Source: CAZTDD01 sp964612675
Lineage (GTDB): Bacteria > Hinthialibacterota > Hinthialibacteria > Hinthialibacterales > JAKPRU01
DNA length: 64,000 nt
Direction: 5' to 3'
NCBI GenBank assembly: GCA_964612675.1
Contig: CAZTDD010000016.1
Span: 11,783 to 75,782, forward strand
Below, piece by piece: positions 41,858 to 50,875 of the stretch. Numbering within the stretch: position 1 is the first letter of the stretch; every line of letters starts with the position of its first letter. A program made the position numbers and the translations under genes. Below the pieces are notes generated by a model. The model saw only the letters and a list, made by a program, of their open reading frames with translations. It ran no database searches and was not told where the DNA came from.

Positions 41858-43291
41858 CTACGACTCCTCCGTTTCCCGTTCCACCAGTTCAACAAAGCGA
41901 TGACCGATCGCCAGTGCCGGATCGAGCGGAACATCGACCGGTTTCACATCGGACGGGATGCTAATCGTCGGGACTTTACGCAGGGTCTTCCCTTCAAACT
42001 GAGGCAGCCACTGCTTCTCCGCTTCGAGGAGTTCTGCGGTCATCTCGCGCGCCTCCGCGAGTGTGCATACAGCGGATGTTAATGGATCCATCGCAACCGC
42101 CGCCATCGCCAGTTCAGGATCGCCTTCGATTCCCGCACGGACGGTCAATCCCTGCACACGGATATTACTCAAATTCGCCGCCGCACATTGTGGCGGCAAA
42201 TGCCCAACATAGGTCGGATGCAAACCGGAACGATCGGCATAGATGGCGACTTCCGAACAACACTCGTCGGGGAAATCGGCGATAAGGCCGTTATTGCGAA
42301 TATTCCCATTAAATCGAAACACTTTGTCCGCCTCCAGTGCCTCGATAATATACGAACAGTATTCCGCACTTCGCGGTTCCAGTTTCGGCGATTCATAACT
42401 AAGAAAATCCACGTCCCTGTACTTTTCGGCAATCATTTTTCCCCATTTGTAGTACGCACCGGATTCGCCGCCAAAGCCCGGTTCGTCGCAATAGAGATCC
42501 AGCGCCTTCTTATTTTTTCGGAACCACGGAAGATACTCCGACAAGTGACCGGTGCTCTCGGTCATAAAATAGCCGAAATGACGCATCACCTCGCAACGGA
42601 CTTTTTCATTGACATAATACTCCGGTTTTTCAATGTTCTCGCGCAGGATCGGATAAAGATCTTTTCCGTCTTTCTCAATTTCCAAAAACCATCCCATGTG
42701 GTTGATCCCGGCACAAACATAATCGATCTCTTCTTTCGGAACACCCACATATCCGGAAATCAAATCCAATGTGGTTTGGACACCGTGACAAAGTCCGACG
42801 AATTTTACTTTCTCTGTCTGGCCCAGTGTCCAACAGCAGGTCGCCATCGGATTGACATAATTGAGGATCAAAGCATTCGGACACAACTCCGCTACATCGT
42901 CGACAATTCCCTGCAAGACAGGAATGGAACGAAGGGTGCGGAAAATGCCGCCGGGGTTCATCGTATCGCCGATGCACTGATCCACACCGTATTTGAGTGG
43001 GATTTCGTAATCCATCCCGAACGCCTCGAATCCGCCGATTTGAAATATGAGAATCACATAATCCGCGTCCCGCAACGCCTCTCGACGGTCGGTTGTGGCG
43101 TGGACCTGGGCAGGCAGACCATTTTCCTGGATCACACGCTTTGCGTAATTCTCGATGCGCGACAGCTTTTCTTTTCCGGGGCTCATCAATACAAACGTAC
43201 TGTCGGCTGTCGCCTCGGTGGCCATAATGTCCATCATAAGCGTCTTGCAGAATACAATACTTCCTGCGCCAATAATTGCGATTTTCGGCAT
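41858..43291 (-). CDS. Glycoside hydrolase family 4 (alpha-galactosidase/alpha-glucuronidase type)
   Basis: GH4 enzymes use NAD and a divalent metal and act by redox elimination. The NAD-binding start is KIAIIGAGSIVFCKTLMMDI. Further markers are DADYVILIFQIGGF, QCIGDTMNPGGIFRTLRSIP, LNYVNPMATCCW and the metal-ligand region GLCHGVQTTLDLI (Cys and His of CHGVQ), then CAGINHMGWF. The CH-x-VQ form is closer to MelA-type alpha-galactosidases than to 6-phospho-glucosidases. There is no signal, so it is cytoplasmic. It lies 26 bases after the secreted GH2 gene, with ggaggattc before the ATG, so the two probably degrade one glycan in sequence. Confidence 0.92.
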   Translation of the reverse strand: MPKIAIIGAGSIVFCKTLMMDIMATEATADSTFVLMSPGKEKLSRIENYAKRVIQENGLPAQVHATTDRREALRDADYVILIFQIGGFEAFGMDYEIPLKYGVDQCIGDTMNPGGIFRTLRSIPVLQGIVDDVAELCPNALILNYVNPMATCCWTLGQTEKVKFVGLCHGVQTTLDLISGYVGVPKEEIDYVCAGINHMGWFLEIEKDGKDLYPILRENIEKPEYYVNEKVRCEVMRHFGYFMTESTGHLSEYLPWFRKNKKALDLYCDEPGFGGESGAYYKWGKMIAEKYRDVDFLSYESPKLEPRSAEYCSYIIEALEADKVFRFNGNIRNNGLIADFPDECCSEVAIYADRSGLHPTYVGHLPPQCAAANLSNIRVQGLTVRAGIEGDPELAMAAVAMDPLTSAVCTLAEAREMTAELLEAEKQWLPQFEGKTLRKVPTISIPSDVKPVDVPLDPALAIGHRFVELVERETEES

Positions 43292-43317
43292 GATTGAATC
43301 CTCCCGTCCCGATGGAA

Positions 43318-46086
43318 CTACTGAATCTCCTGTTTCGTTTCGACAATCAAAGTGGGATCGACCGGATAACGGCCTTCTCGCTCTCCGTAGATTGAGATTC
43401 CCCCCTTGTGCGCGGCGTTTTCTTTTACCTGATAGGCTACAACGATCTCCCCGTTCTCGTTGGCTTTGCTCATCACTTCCGAGAGCTGATCTGCTGTAAG
43501 ATCGATCTCCTCAAGGAAGCCATAGGCGCTGGGATGACGCCCCGAGAGATTCGACAACAGTCCGCGAATATCCGCAGGATCGTCCGGTATCATATACGTC
43601 CCGATCGTCACGCCGTTCATTGTGACGGTCACATCGGTTGGGAATTTCTTGTCCGGTTCCGTTTGCGGGTAATCCCCCGGTTTGATTCGATCTTTCCAGT
43701 CGATCTTGGCCGTTCCGGCGCGAGCACCAATTTCCGTCAGTAAAGTCATTGTCTCCGGTTCGGCATCCAGAACATTCTTCGGAATCCGCACCCTGTATTC
43801 CACGCGGCCGGCGCCTTCCGCGAACAGTTTTTCGGCATCGTCAAATTTTTCGACTTTATTGTCCCATATTTCGCGGTGCGTATCGCCCGGTTTCCAGCGG
43901 AGAACACATTGCGTGCCTTCGATTTCTTCGCGGTGAGCGGGTTCAGTCAATGTGTGAAATGTGGCGAAATTTCGTGCAAGCAAATTCCGCTCGCTGTCTT
44001 CCGCGATCGCACAAAGGACATAGAGCATTGGTTTTTCGGGGAGTGGCCCGATGGTGAGTTTCGCCAATGGAGATACCGCGGTGTGCGGCGCCGAGGCGCG
44101 GGTCCGAAGACCGGCGGTCGACCAGCTTTTGCCGAATTCGTCCACACCGGTCAGACGCCAGCTGACTAGGACTGTCTCGTCCCCCTTTCCGGAAAATCGG
44201 CTGATCCAGGTAGTCACATCCATGGTTTCACCGGGCTGCCGCGCTTCCAGCGGAACCAGGTCGATCCCGACCATATCGAGGTTGTTAATGTCCCGGTAGC
44301 TGAACGGCGGCTGACCGCTGGGAACGGGAATCAACTCTTCATAACCAAACTCTTTTGGACTGCGATCATAATCCATCATCCCGTTGTGTTCCCACTCGAT
44401 GTCCTGGAGTTCGGTATAAATATAACCGCAGACTTTTTCGTGACGGCGTAATTCCGTGGTGAGATAATGCAGACACCAGGATATATCCCGGTCGCCCATG
44501 CCTGCGCTGACTCCACCGTATTCACTGTTCATCAACGGTTCCGTCCCCTGCACGTTGCCGCCGATATAATTGAAGCTCGATCCGGGATACGTTTTATCGA
44601 CGACCTCCTGTATGTGGTTCCTCGCTTTCTCAAAATCGTAAATGTAGAAATGCCATGAATTGATATCGGTCAACACATGGTCGTATCGACAGGGGGAATT
44701 ATCTTCGACAAGGCGAGTCGGATCGAGTTCTTTCGTATGGCGAACCAGGCCTTTTACCCACTGTTGTCCCTCTTCTGTTTTGTGTTTTTCCAGGCCCCAG
44801 GTCTCGTTAAACAGTACCCAAGAAAAAATGCACGGATGGTTTTTGTCTCGTGCTACAGAGGCTTCCAGCATATCCGTAAAATACTCTTTCGCTGTCCGAT
44901 CGTAGCGTCTGAAATTCGGCATGTCCTGCTGGATCAGAAGCCCGAGTCGATCCGCCCAGTAGTAGAAGCGAGGTTCTTCCACTTTGATATGGATACGCAG
45001 GAAATTGAATCCGAATTCCAATGCTTTTTCCACGTCGAGTTTTGTCGCGTCGTCATCGGGAAAAGTATAAACCCCGTCGGGATGAAATGATTGATCGAGC
45101 GCCCCGATCAGGTAAATCGGCTGTCCGTTGAGACAAATATATTCGTAGGTCTTGTCTTTCAGCGGTTTTCGGCTGATCGAACGTATACCGAAATAGGTGT
45201 GAATCGTGTCGAAAACCTGGGCGTTGGATTTCAAGGTAAATCGGCAAAAATACAAGTTCGGATTCTCGGGTGTCCAGAGGCGGGGCGAGACCACCCGGAA
45301 CGTAAGGTTCATTCTGTTATCTTCCACTTGAAAAGTCAGTGGACTGCCAAATCTCTGCGTATGCAGCGCCCCCTCTGGGTCGTCCTCGGGAGCCATTTCG
45401 AGAAAGAGACGGTCTTTCAGGTCGCCGGCGATTTCGAGTTTCCAGGAAACCGATCCTGTCTCCGGGTTGGTGGTGACCGTCGCGTCCTTGATCCAATACT
45501 TGTCGCGCGCTTCCAGGTACACGGTTTGCCAGATGCCACTTGTGGGTGTGTACCAGCCGGTCTGTTTCCCGGAAGGTTGGCTGGGATCGAGGGGATCGAA
45601 TGCACGGATCACGAGGTGGTTCTCTTCTCCGCGTCGGCAGAGGTCGGTGACATCGAATTCGAACGGTGTATAGCCGCCGATATGTTGTCCAACCTCGTGC
45701 CCGTTGACCCAGACAGTCGTTTTGAAATCAACCGCACCGAACACAATCCAGACACGTTTTTCAGCCCAATCTTCGGGAACGTCAAACGAGCGGAAATACC
45801 ACCCCGTACCCCGCCTATCCGGTTCGTGAATTCCCGACAGTTTGCTCTCCCAAGGGAACGGCACAAGGATGTCGCGCGTTTCGACATCGGTTTTGGGCCA
45901 TTGGTGCCACCCGGCGTCTTCGCCATCTTGATTCTCTTCAAAGGTGAACTGCCAGGTCCCGTTCAGGTTGGTCCATTGATCGCGGCGCCAGTCGGGACGG
46001 GGATGCTCCGGCTTGGGGATGGCTGCAAATGCGCTCATAGCAAGGACTCCGGTGAGAAGTACCAGCGGAAAGAAAAACCGTCTCAT
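43318..46086 (-). CDS. Secreted glycoside hydrolase family 2 (beta-galactosidase/beta-glucuronidase type)
   Basis: The start at 46086 gives a Sec signal (RRFFFPLVLLTGVLAMSAFA) and follows an ideal ggaggcag. The sugar-binding domain (about 35-215) has WTNLNGTWQFTFEENQDG, FPWESKLSGI and VWVNGHEVGQHIGGYTPFEF. An immunoglobulin-like domain and the TIM barrel follow. The acid/base Glu is in LFNETWG near residue 426 and the nucleophile in NSEYGGVSAG near 521, both intact. A C-terminal region of about 250 residues has no clear domain. Substrate not assignable from sequence. It is the first gene of a GH2-GH4 operon. Confidence 0.94.
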   Translation of the reverse strand: MRRFFFPLVLLTGVLAMSAFAAIPKPEHPRPDWRRDQWTNLNGTWQFTFEENQDGEDAGWHQWPKTDVETRDILVPFPWESKLSGIHEPDRRGTGWYFRSFDVPEDWAEKRVWIVFGAVDFKTTVWVNGHEVGQHIGGYTPFEFDVTDLCRRGEENHLVIRAFDPLDPSQPSGKQTGWYTPTSGIWQTVYLEARDKYWIKDATVTTNPETGSVSWKLEIAGDLKDRLFLEMAPEDDPEGALHTQRFGSPLTFQVEDNRMNLTFRVVSPRLWTPENPNLYFCRFTLKSNAQVFDTIHTYFGIRSISRKPLKDKTYEYICLNGQPIYLIGALDQSFHPDGVYTFPDDDATKLDVEKALEFGFNFLRIHIKVEEPRFYYWADRLGLLIQQDMPNFRRYDRTAKEYFTDMLEASVARDKNHPCIFSWVLFNETWGLEKHKTEEGQQWVKGLVRHTKELDPTRLVEDNSPCRYDHVLTDINSWHFYIYDFEKARNHIQEVVDKTYPGSSFNYIGGNVQGTEPLMNSEYGGVSAGMGDRDISWCLHYLTTELRRHEKVCGYIYTELQDIEWEHNGMMDYDRSPKEFGYEELIPVPSGQPPFSYRDINNLDMVGIDLVPLEARQPGETMDVTTWISRFSGKGDETVLVSWRLTGVDEFGKSWSTAGLRTRASAPHTAVSPLAKLTIGPLPEKPMLYVLCAIAEDSERNLLARNFATFHTLTEPAHREEIEGTQCVLRWKPGDTHREIWDNKVEKFDDAEKLFAEGAGRVEYRVRIPKNVLDAEPETMTLLTEIGARAGTAKIDWKDRIKPGDYPQTEPDKKFPTDVTVTMNGVTIGTYMIPDDPADIRGLLSNLSGRHPSAYGFLEEIDLTADQLSEVMSKANENGEIVVAYQVKENAAHKGGISIYGEREGRYPVDPTLIVETKQEIQ

Positions 46087-46220
46087 GATCTGCCTCCGGA
46101 CAATACCAGGTTGAATGCATGAGAGTACCACCGGTCGAAAGGAAGGTGAATGTCTGGAGAGGGAGTATTACGACTGTGTTTGCGTAGTATCTCAGGCAGC
46201 TACTGCCAACGACAAATGGA

Positions 46221-46481
46221 TCAACGATACGATTCTCTGCGGTGCTGAATGTGAATCACAACAACTTTGTTAATATCGTCATAAACATCATAAATTACGC
46301 GGTATGTACCGATACGAAGGCGATAGCGTTGTCGAAATCCGTGCAATTTGATCGCACTCCGAGGTCTGGGCGTCCCCTGAAGGCTTAAAACAACTCTATC
46401 TACACGCTCGAGTATTTCACTTGGAAGTGCCCTCAAGTCGCGACAAGCGGTTTTCGTCACGACCACCTGATATTCATCCAT
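46221..46481 (-). CDS. RelE/ParE-superfamily toxin
   Basis: The 86-residue protein fits RelE-type mRNA interferases. It starts YQVVVTKTACRDLRALPSEI and has IKLHGFRQRYRLRIGTYRVIYDV with the conserved YRLRIGTYRVIY core, then HIQHRRESYR at the C-terminus with the basic and Tyr residues expected at the active site. Its ATG directly follows the stop of the upstream antitoxin-like gene with no gap, the usual toxin-antitoxin arrangement. Confidence 0.9.
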   Translation of the reverse strand: MDEYQVVVTKTACRDLRALPSEILERVDRVVLSLQGTPRPRSAIKLHGFRQRYRLRIGTYRVIYDVYDDINKVVVIHIQHRRESYR

Positions 46482-46790
46482 TCAATCAAGCCCCAGCTCT
46501 TTTCGGACTTCCTCATACGGTATCCATTCGCCCGGTTCGCGCAGAGCCGCCTCAATTTCAGGTATGTCGAGGCGATCCCAGATCTTATCCCACACCTCGT
46601 TAAGCCGCGGCCCCGCCTCCTCATCCCCACGCGCTAATGCCTTCAGCTCCCGTATGACAGCTTGTTGCTCGTCTTCAGTCAGGCAAGGAATATCTTGGAG
46701 AGGGAGTTCCACTCGATCCGGTAGCCCGTGGTCGGCAATGTACTGTTCAAGAAGGTTTCTCGTTTTCGTAGACGGTGAATTCGTTTTCAT
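46482..46790 (-). CDS. Antitoxin partner of the RelE-type toxin
   Basis: The 102-residue acidic protein precedes and abuts the toxin gene. Its C-terminal part ends in EWIPYEEVRKELGLD, resembling the ends of many Phd/RelB-like antitoxins, which wrap the toxin. The N-terminal half (TRNLLEQYIADHGLPDRV, LTEDEQQAVIRELKALARG) has no DNA-binding fold I can name. The pair relation is supported by gene order and spacing rather than by strong family similarity. Confidence 0.75.
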   Translation of the reverse strand: MKTNSPSTKTRNLLEQYIADHGLPDRVELPLQDIPCLTEDEQQAVIRELKALARGDEEAGPRLNEVWDKIWDRLDIPEIEAALREPGEWIPYEEVRKELGLD

Positions 46791-46955
46791 GGGCCTTTTC
46801 CTTCAGAAACACGAGCATTCGTGAGTCGGTAGGTGGGGTAGCAACGCGACCAATGTCAGTCCGACGCCCCACTTCTCCGGGGCAGCCCCCACCAGGAACC
46901 TCAATCTAATATATCACCGCATTCAATCCGTTCAACAATCGATGTAGGGCTGTGT

Positions 46956-47312
46956 CTACGTGGACGAGCCTAGTTCCTCTTGTAAGCCACGCTGAATCCA
47001 TTTCGTAACCCATGAGTTGATACTCTCAGCGCTCGCTTTTGAAGCGATAGAGATGTTGCGATGCGTCTCCGGTGACAAACGCAATTGGAACCGGCCCGAG
47101 AACGGCTTCTCCGGCTTCTCTCCCAACTCTCTACACCATTCCAGGTAATCATCAACCGAATCTCGAAAAGCCCTCTTGACTTCGTCGACTGTTTCGGCTT
47201 GGAACGTGATCACGTCACGTAGTCCCAACACCTCCCCGTGAAGCAAGCCGGATTCAGTGTCCACTTCGACAAACCCTGCATAGTCCTTGTATCTCATTAT
47301 AGAACTGTTCAT
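46956..47312 (-). CDS. HicB-family antitoxin with C-terminal DNA-binding helix region
   Basis: The 118-residue protein has the HicB pattern: MRYKDYAGFVEVDTESGLLH, GEVLGLRDVITFQAETVDEV, DSVDDYLEWCRELGEKPEKP. It then has a ribbon-helix-helix-like end (FQLRLSPETHRNISIASKAS, INSWVTKWIQRGL), which is the standard layout of the HicB/DUF-type antitoxins that also bind DNA. No HicA toxin is seen upstream (47313-47490) or downstream. Ribosome site gggagtg. Confidence 0.88.
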   Translation of the reverse strand: MNSSIMRYKDYAGFVEVDTESGLLHGEVLGLRDVITFQAETVDEVKRAFRDSVDDYLEWCRELGEKPEKPFSGRFQLRLSPETHRNISIASKASAESINSWVTKWIQRGLQEELGSST

Positions 47313-47490
47313 GGCTTCACTCCCGCTGTCTTTCGTGTTTTCGTGATGCCTTCGTGTCTTCGTGTTTCAAGATTACACTGAGCTTCGGTCCCCCTCAAAT
47401 CACCAGTCTGTTCAGTTCACCATTCTGTTCAGTAGATATTTTCTCTATATCCACTAATGTTACCATGATTGAAAGAACAAGGCGGCATCA

Positions 47491-49458
47491 ATGTCCGGCA
47501 GCAGAATCTCACGTCTATACTTCCTCCTCTCCGTTCTGGTCGCAGTTCTCTTTGCGGTCTACACGCTGGCGTACACAAACGGGATTTCTTGCCCGCCGCT
47601 CGATGACTCCTTCATTCATTACCAATACGCCAGAATGATCGCCGAAGGGCATCCGTTCTCTTACAACTCGGTGGATGGATACACGAAGGGTGCGACGAGT
47701 TTCCTCTATCCCATCCTCCTTGCACCGTTTTTTCGGATCGGACTCGAAGGACTCTGGATCTTTCTGCCTGCGTTTCTGATCGGGTTGGTTTCGCTCTATG
47801 TGAGTGCAGTATATATCCGCCGTTTGCTTCTTTCCATAACCGAAAACGAGGAGGCGTCGGCGGTTGCCGGCTTTCTTGTGATTCTCAACGGTCCTCTGCT
47901 GTGGGGATTTTTGAGCGGTATGGAGATCGGCCTGTTTTGCGCTTTGCTGACGGCATTTCTCTATTATGCAGTAGAAGAAAAACCGGGACGAACCGGCCTT
48001 GCGGGTGTATTTCTCTGCCTCACGCGTCCGGAAGGGGCGGTTGCGGTTGCCGTTGTGTGGCTGATCAAAGCGATCGGCAAACGACGTTTTCCCGGCTTTG
48101 CACTGACTATTCCCCTGCTGGCGGCCCTCGTGCCCTCTGCAATCCACCTCTATATGACCGGCGACCCTCGCCAGAACGGTCTTGTCGCAAAGTCATACCT
48201 CTGGAAAAGCGAAGCCTACTCTCTGCCCTGGGTGGAGATTCTTGCGACGTCCTCCTCACGATTTGTACGAGCGATCTACGGTGGTCTATCCAGCCAATTC
48301 TGCGGATACTTGCCTGTGTTCCCCGTGGGATTGGCCGTTTTGGGGATCTCGTGGAGTGTCCAAAACAGTCAGCGATGGTTCAACATACAGCTGGCATTCG
48401 TCTTTCTCGCCCTCATCGGCGTTCCCTCGATAGTCTTTCAGGGCTGGTGGCATCATTCGCGATACCTAATGCCCGCCGCTACACTCCTGGTGCTCTTCAT
48501 TGGCCTCGGAATCCACGTGCTGCGAACAGCTGTCTCCGGAAACCTGGCGAGGGGCTGTGCGGGTGTCCTGCTCGCCGCGAGTGCTCTCCACGTGCCCTAC
48601 TGGGCCTACACGTACGGAAAGAACGCGCGCGAAATCCAGGCACAGGATATCGCGGCCGCCAACTGGCTTCTGAGCGAAGGCAAACAGTACCGATATCCGG
48701 CGGTTTTCGACGCCGGAGCAATTCCCTATTTGTCCGGACGGCACTGTTTCGACCTTTTTGGATTGACAACGGAGGGCGTCGTCCAGTGGGCCCGTGAGGG
48801 TGAGGGGAGCATGTTTGAAAAACTGGAGCGATTGCAGGAGAAACCGGACCTGCTCATTGTTCACGATCATTGGTTTCCGAATCTGTGGCGAATTGTTGCC
48901 GGAGAGGAGCTGGAGCGGTTCGTGGTTCCTCAGCCCGAAATTGTGACCACCGGAATTGTCCGCGTGAGACGATTCGACGGTTCGCTTCTGAACACAGGCG
49001 AGATACCCGTACATCTGCAATCCGGCCGCGAGCTTGTCGACGAGTTGGACGTTGCCGATTTGGAGAGTGAGAAAGCGCATAGTTATCGAATCGATCTGAT
49101 TTATCCGGACCACCCCCCCAGCTCGCTGGTTCGAGAATCCAAACATGGAGATCGGACGATTGCCGATGGGGGACGAGGTATTCTCGGCTCTGAATCGTTT
49201 GACATTGAATTGCAGACCTCGGGCGAATTCCTACTGATTGTCCGTTGCCGCACTGCGACGGGACGTGTTGTCGAGCTGGAATGTGACGGTGTCCCGCTGG
49301 CAGCGGTGGAAGCGCCTCCCTCGGATGGGTTGCTGGAGATCTCATGCGCCGTTTCTCCTCCCAATAGCGGCTTGACAAGAACCCTTCTCGTCCGTTCGTG
49401 GAACGAAGAGGAACCGTTTCAGCCGTTCGAGTCATATCATTATTGGGTCTATCAATAG
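47491..49458 (+). CDS. GT-C-type polytopic membrane glycosyltransferase-like protein
   Basis: The 655-residue protein has about ten transmembrane helices over residues 1-400. The first external loop carries the acidic pair of GT-C transferases (CPPLDDSFIHYQYARMIAEG), followed by GYTKGATSFLYPILLAP. This is the pattern of ArnT/PMT-like transferases that use polyprenyl-phosphate sugars. The C-terminal 250 residues are soluble and extracytoplasmic, with a beta-rich end. It may glycosylate envelope proteins or lipids. The ribosome site is weak (aaggcgg). Stands alone. Confidence 0.8.
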   Translation: MSGSRISRLYFLLSVLVAVLFAVYTLAYTNGISCPPLDDSFIHYQYARMIAEGHPFSYNSVDGYTKGATSFLYPILLAPFFRIGLEGLWIFLPAFLIGLVSLYVSAVYIRRLLLSITENEEASAVAGFLVILNGPLLWGFLSGMEIGLFCALLTAFLYYAVEEKPGRTGLAGVFLCLTRPEGAVAVAVVWLIKAIGKRRFPGFALTIPLLAALVPSAIHLYMTGDPRQNGLVAKSYLWKSEAYSLPWVEILATSSSRFVRAIYGGLSSQFCGYLPVFPVGLAVLGISWSVQNSQRWFNIQLAFVFLALIGVPSIVFQGWWHHSRYLMPAATLLVLFIGLGIHVLRTAVSGNLARGCAGVLLAASALHVPYWAYTYGKNAREIQAQDIAAANWLLSEGKQYRYPAVFDAGAIPYLSGRHCFDLFGLTTEGVVQWAREGEGSMFEKLERLQEKPDLLIVHDHWFPNLWRIVAGEELERFVVPQPEIVTTGIVRVRRFDGSLLNTGEIPVHLQSGRELVDELDVADLESEKAHSYRIDLIYPDHPPSSLVRESKHGDRTIADGGRGILGSESFDIELQTSGEFLLIVRCRTATGRVVELECDGVPLAAVEAPPSDGLLEISCAVSPPNSGLTRTLLVRSWNEEEPFQPFESYHYWVYQ

Positions 49459-49660
49459 ACACTTCCCCCGCCGGACTCATCTCGCGAGGGTTTGCTTCGG
49501 TCGAGGCGAATGTCAGAATAGAGACAGGCAAAGTCTCTGCGCGTTCGTAGAGCAGGGTTTTCGACCGCTTCTGAGTCTCCCCGGTCTTCTCAGCTTCACC
49601 CGGAAGTCTGAGGATCAGTAGCGGGGCGTTTGTAGGAGCGCTGGGTGGTGTACAGAATGG

Positions 49661-49813
49661 TCAACCCCCTCCTACACCCAATGTCATTGAGTTAAGGAGA
49701 TGACGGGCCTTTCGCGGGAGGGCGAACCAACCGTAGTGTAAGCGGCAGCGATTCGAGTTGGTTATCGTCTCAATTTCCCTCCCCAAGACTGGGGAGGGTT
49801 CGGGTGGGGTTGA
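49661..49813. repeat. Half repeat A, MITE-like end and repeat D
   Basis: In the 392-base gap after the GT-C gene, the left half of repeat A (about 49660-49678) runs directly into CAATGTCATTGAGTTAAG (49679-49696), a one-mismatch copy of the MITE end at 26760. A complete D-type unit follows at about 49774-49813 (ccctccccaagactggggag and on). A right-hand MITE end was not found, so this copy is partial or diverged. Bases 49459-49660 show no gene. Confidence 0.7.
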
Positions 49814-49850
49814 CAGATAATCCAAGGGCCTTTTTCAGGACCACCGCACA

Positions 49851-50861
49851 ATGAAGAAGCCAAACCGACGTTCGTTCCTACAAAACCTGGCGTCCGCGAG
49901 TTTGATCGCGCCCGCCGCGTTCTCCGGCTGCGCAGACTCGGCGCCGGCGGTTCAATCCGTGAAAGGCAAATCCCGGGTGGCCGTCGCACGGCGGCCCGGT
50001 ACGTTGCTGCTTGACGGCACGGCACAACCCAACGAAATCACAGGGCTTCTGGAAAAAAGCATGTGCGCCTTGTTCAACGAAAAGAAAGCCGTGAACGCCT
50101 GGAAGAAGATCTTCTCTTCCGACGATGTAGTCGGGATCAAAGTGAATGCTTTGGGAGGAAAAGGGATTTCACCGAGACCGGAAGTCGTTACAGCGATCTG
50201 TACCGCTCTTCAGGCGGCCGGGGTCCGTCCGGAGCGAATCATTGTATGGGACCGATTTTCCCGCGAGCTGCAGCGTGCGGGGTACACCATCGTTACGGAG
50301 GGTTCCCGCCCGCGGTGTTTCGGAACGGATGCATTGGAGGACGGGGGATACGAAAGACAGATCGAAATGTCCGGTACCATTGGGTCCTGTTTTTCGAGAA
50401 TCCAAAGCGGGATCTGTACCGCCACGATCAACCTCGGCGTGCTGAAAGATCATGACTTGTCGGGGATTTCCGTAGCGATGAAGAATCTGTTCGGTTTGAT
50501 TCATAACCCAAACCGTTATCACTTTGATGTTCATAAGGATCCGTACTTACCCGATCTTGCCGCGCATCCCTACGTGCGCGACAAATCGCGCCTTGTCGTG
50601 ATCGATGCAATAACCGCCCAATACAACGGCGGCCCTGCGTATAAGCCGGAATTCTGCTGGCCTTATGAAGGTTTATTGGTCGGAACGGATGCAGTGGCTA
50701 TCGATCGCATCGGCTACTCGATTCTCAAAGAGAAAAAGCAAGAGGCGGGTGTCCCGTCTCTCGCGGAAATCGGTCGGGAACCGAAATACATCGAAATCGC
50801 CGAAGAAAAAGGCCTCGGCAATAGCGATCTCTCCAAAATCGATGTTGTGGAAGTGAGTTGA
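49851..50861 (+). CDS. Tat-exported DUF362 protein, possible lipoprotein
   Basis: The 336-residue DUF362-type protein has the typical segments VVGIKVNALGGKGISPRPEV, CTALQAAGVRPERIIVWDRF, ATINLGVLKDHDLSGISVAM, KNLFGLIHNPNRYHFDVHK and GTDAVAIDRIGYSIL. The N-terminus has a twin-arginine motif (NRRSFLQN) and a cysteine in FSGC that could be lipidated. No ferredoxin-type cysteine cluster is present, unlike some family members. The biochemical role of DUF362 is unknown. It is followed after 14 bases by an exported radical SAM gene, so the two probably act together. Confidence 0.87.
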   Translation: MKKPNRRSFLQNLASASLIAPAAFSGCADSAPAVQSVKGKSRVAVARRPGTLLLDGTAQPNEITGLLEKSMCALFNEKKAVNAWKKIFSSDDVVGIKVNALGGKGISPRPEVVTAICTALQAAGVRPERIIVWDRFSRELQRAGYTIVTEGSRPRCFGTDALEDGGYERQIEMSGTIGSCFSRIQSGICTATINLGVLKDHDLSGISVAMKNLFGLIHNPNRYHFDVHKDPYLPDLAAHPYVRDKSRLVVIDAITAQYNGGPAYKPEFCWPYEGLLVGTDAVAIDRIGYSILKEKKQEAGVPSLAEIGREPKYIEIAEEKGLGNSDLSKIDVVEVS

Positions 50862-50875
50862 AGGGAGGTTGAGAT

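Noticed and set aside
42188..43297. 369-codon plus-strand frame across the GH4 gene
   Set aside because: Antisense to a fully conserved GH4 protein; no family features.
45091..46122. 343-codon plus-strand frame across the GH2 gene
   Set aside because: Antisense to the sugar-binding and barrel domains of GH2; shadow frame.
47328..47371. Repeated ttcgtgttt-like motif near 47.35 kb, also at about 52.08-52.11 kb
   Set aside because: It is a short, degenerate, common intergenic pattern with no defined ends; too weak to call a mobile element or a CRISPR.
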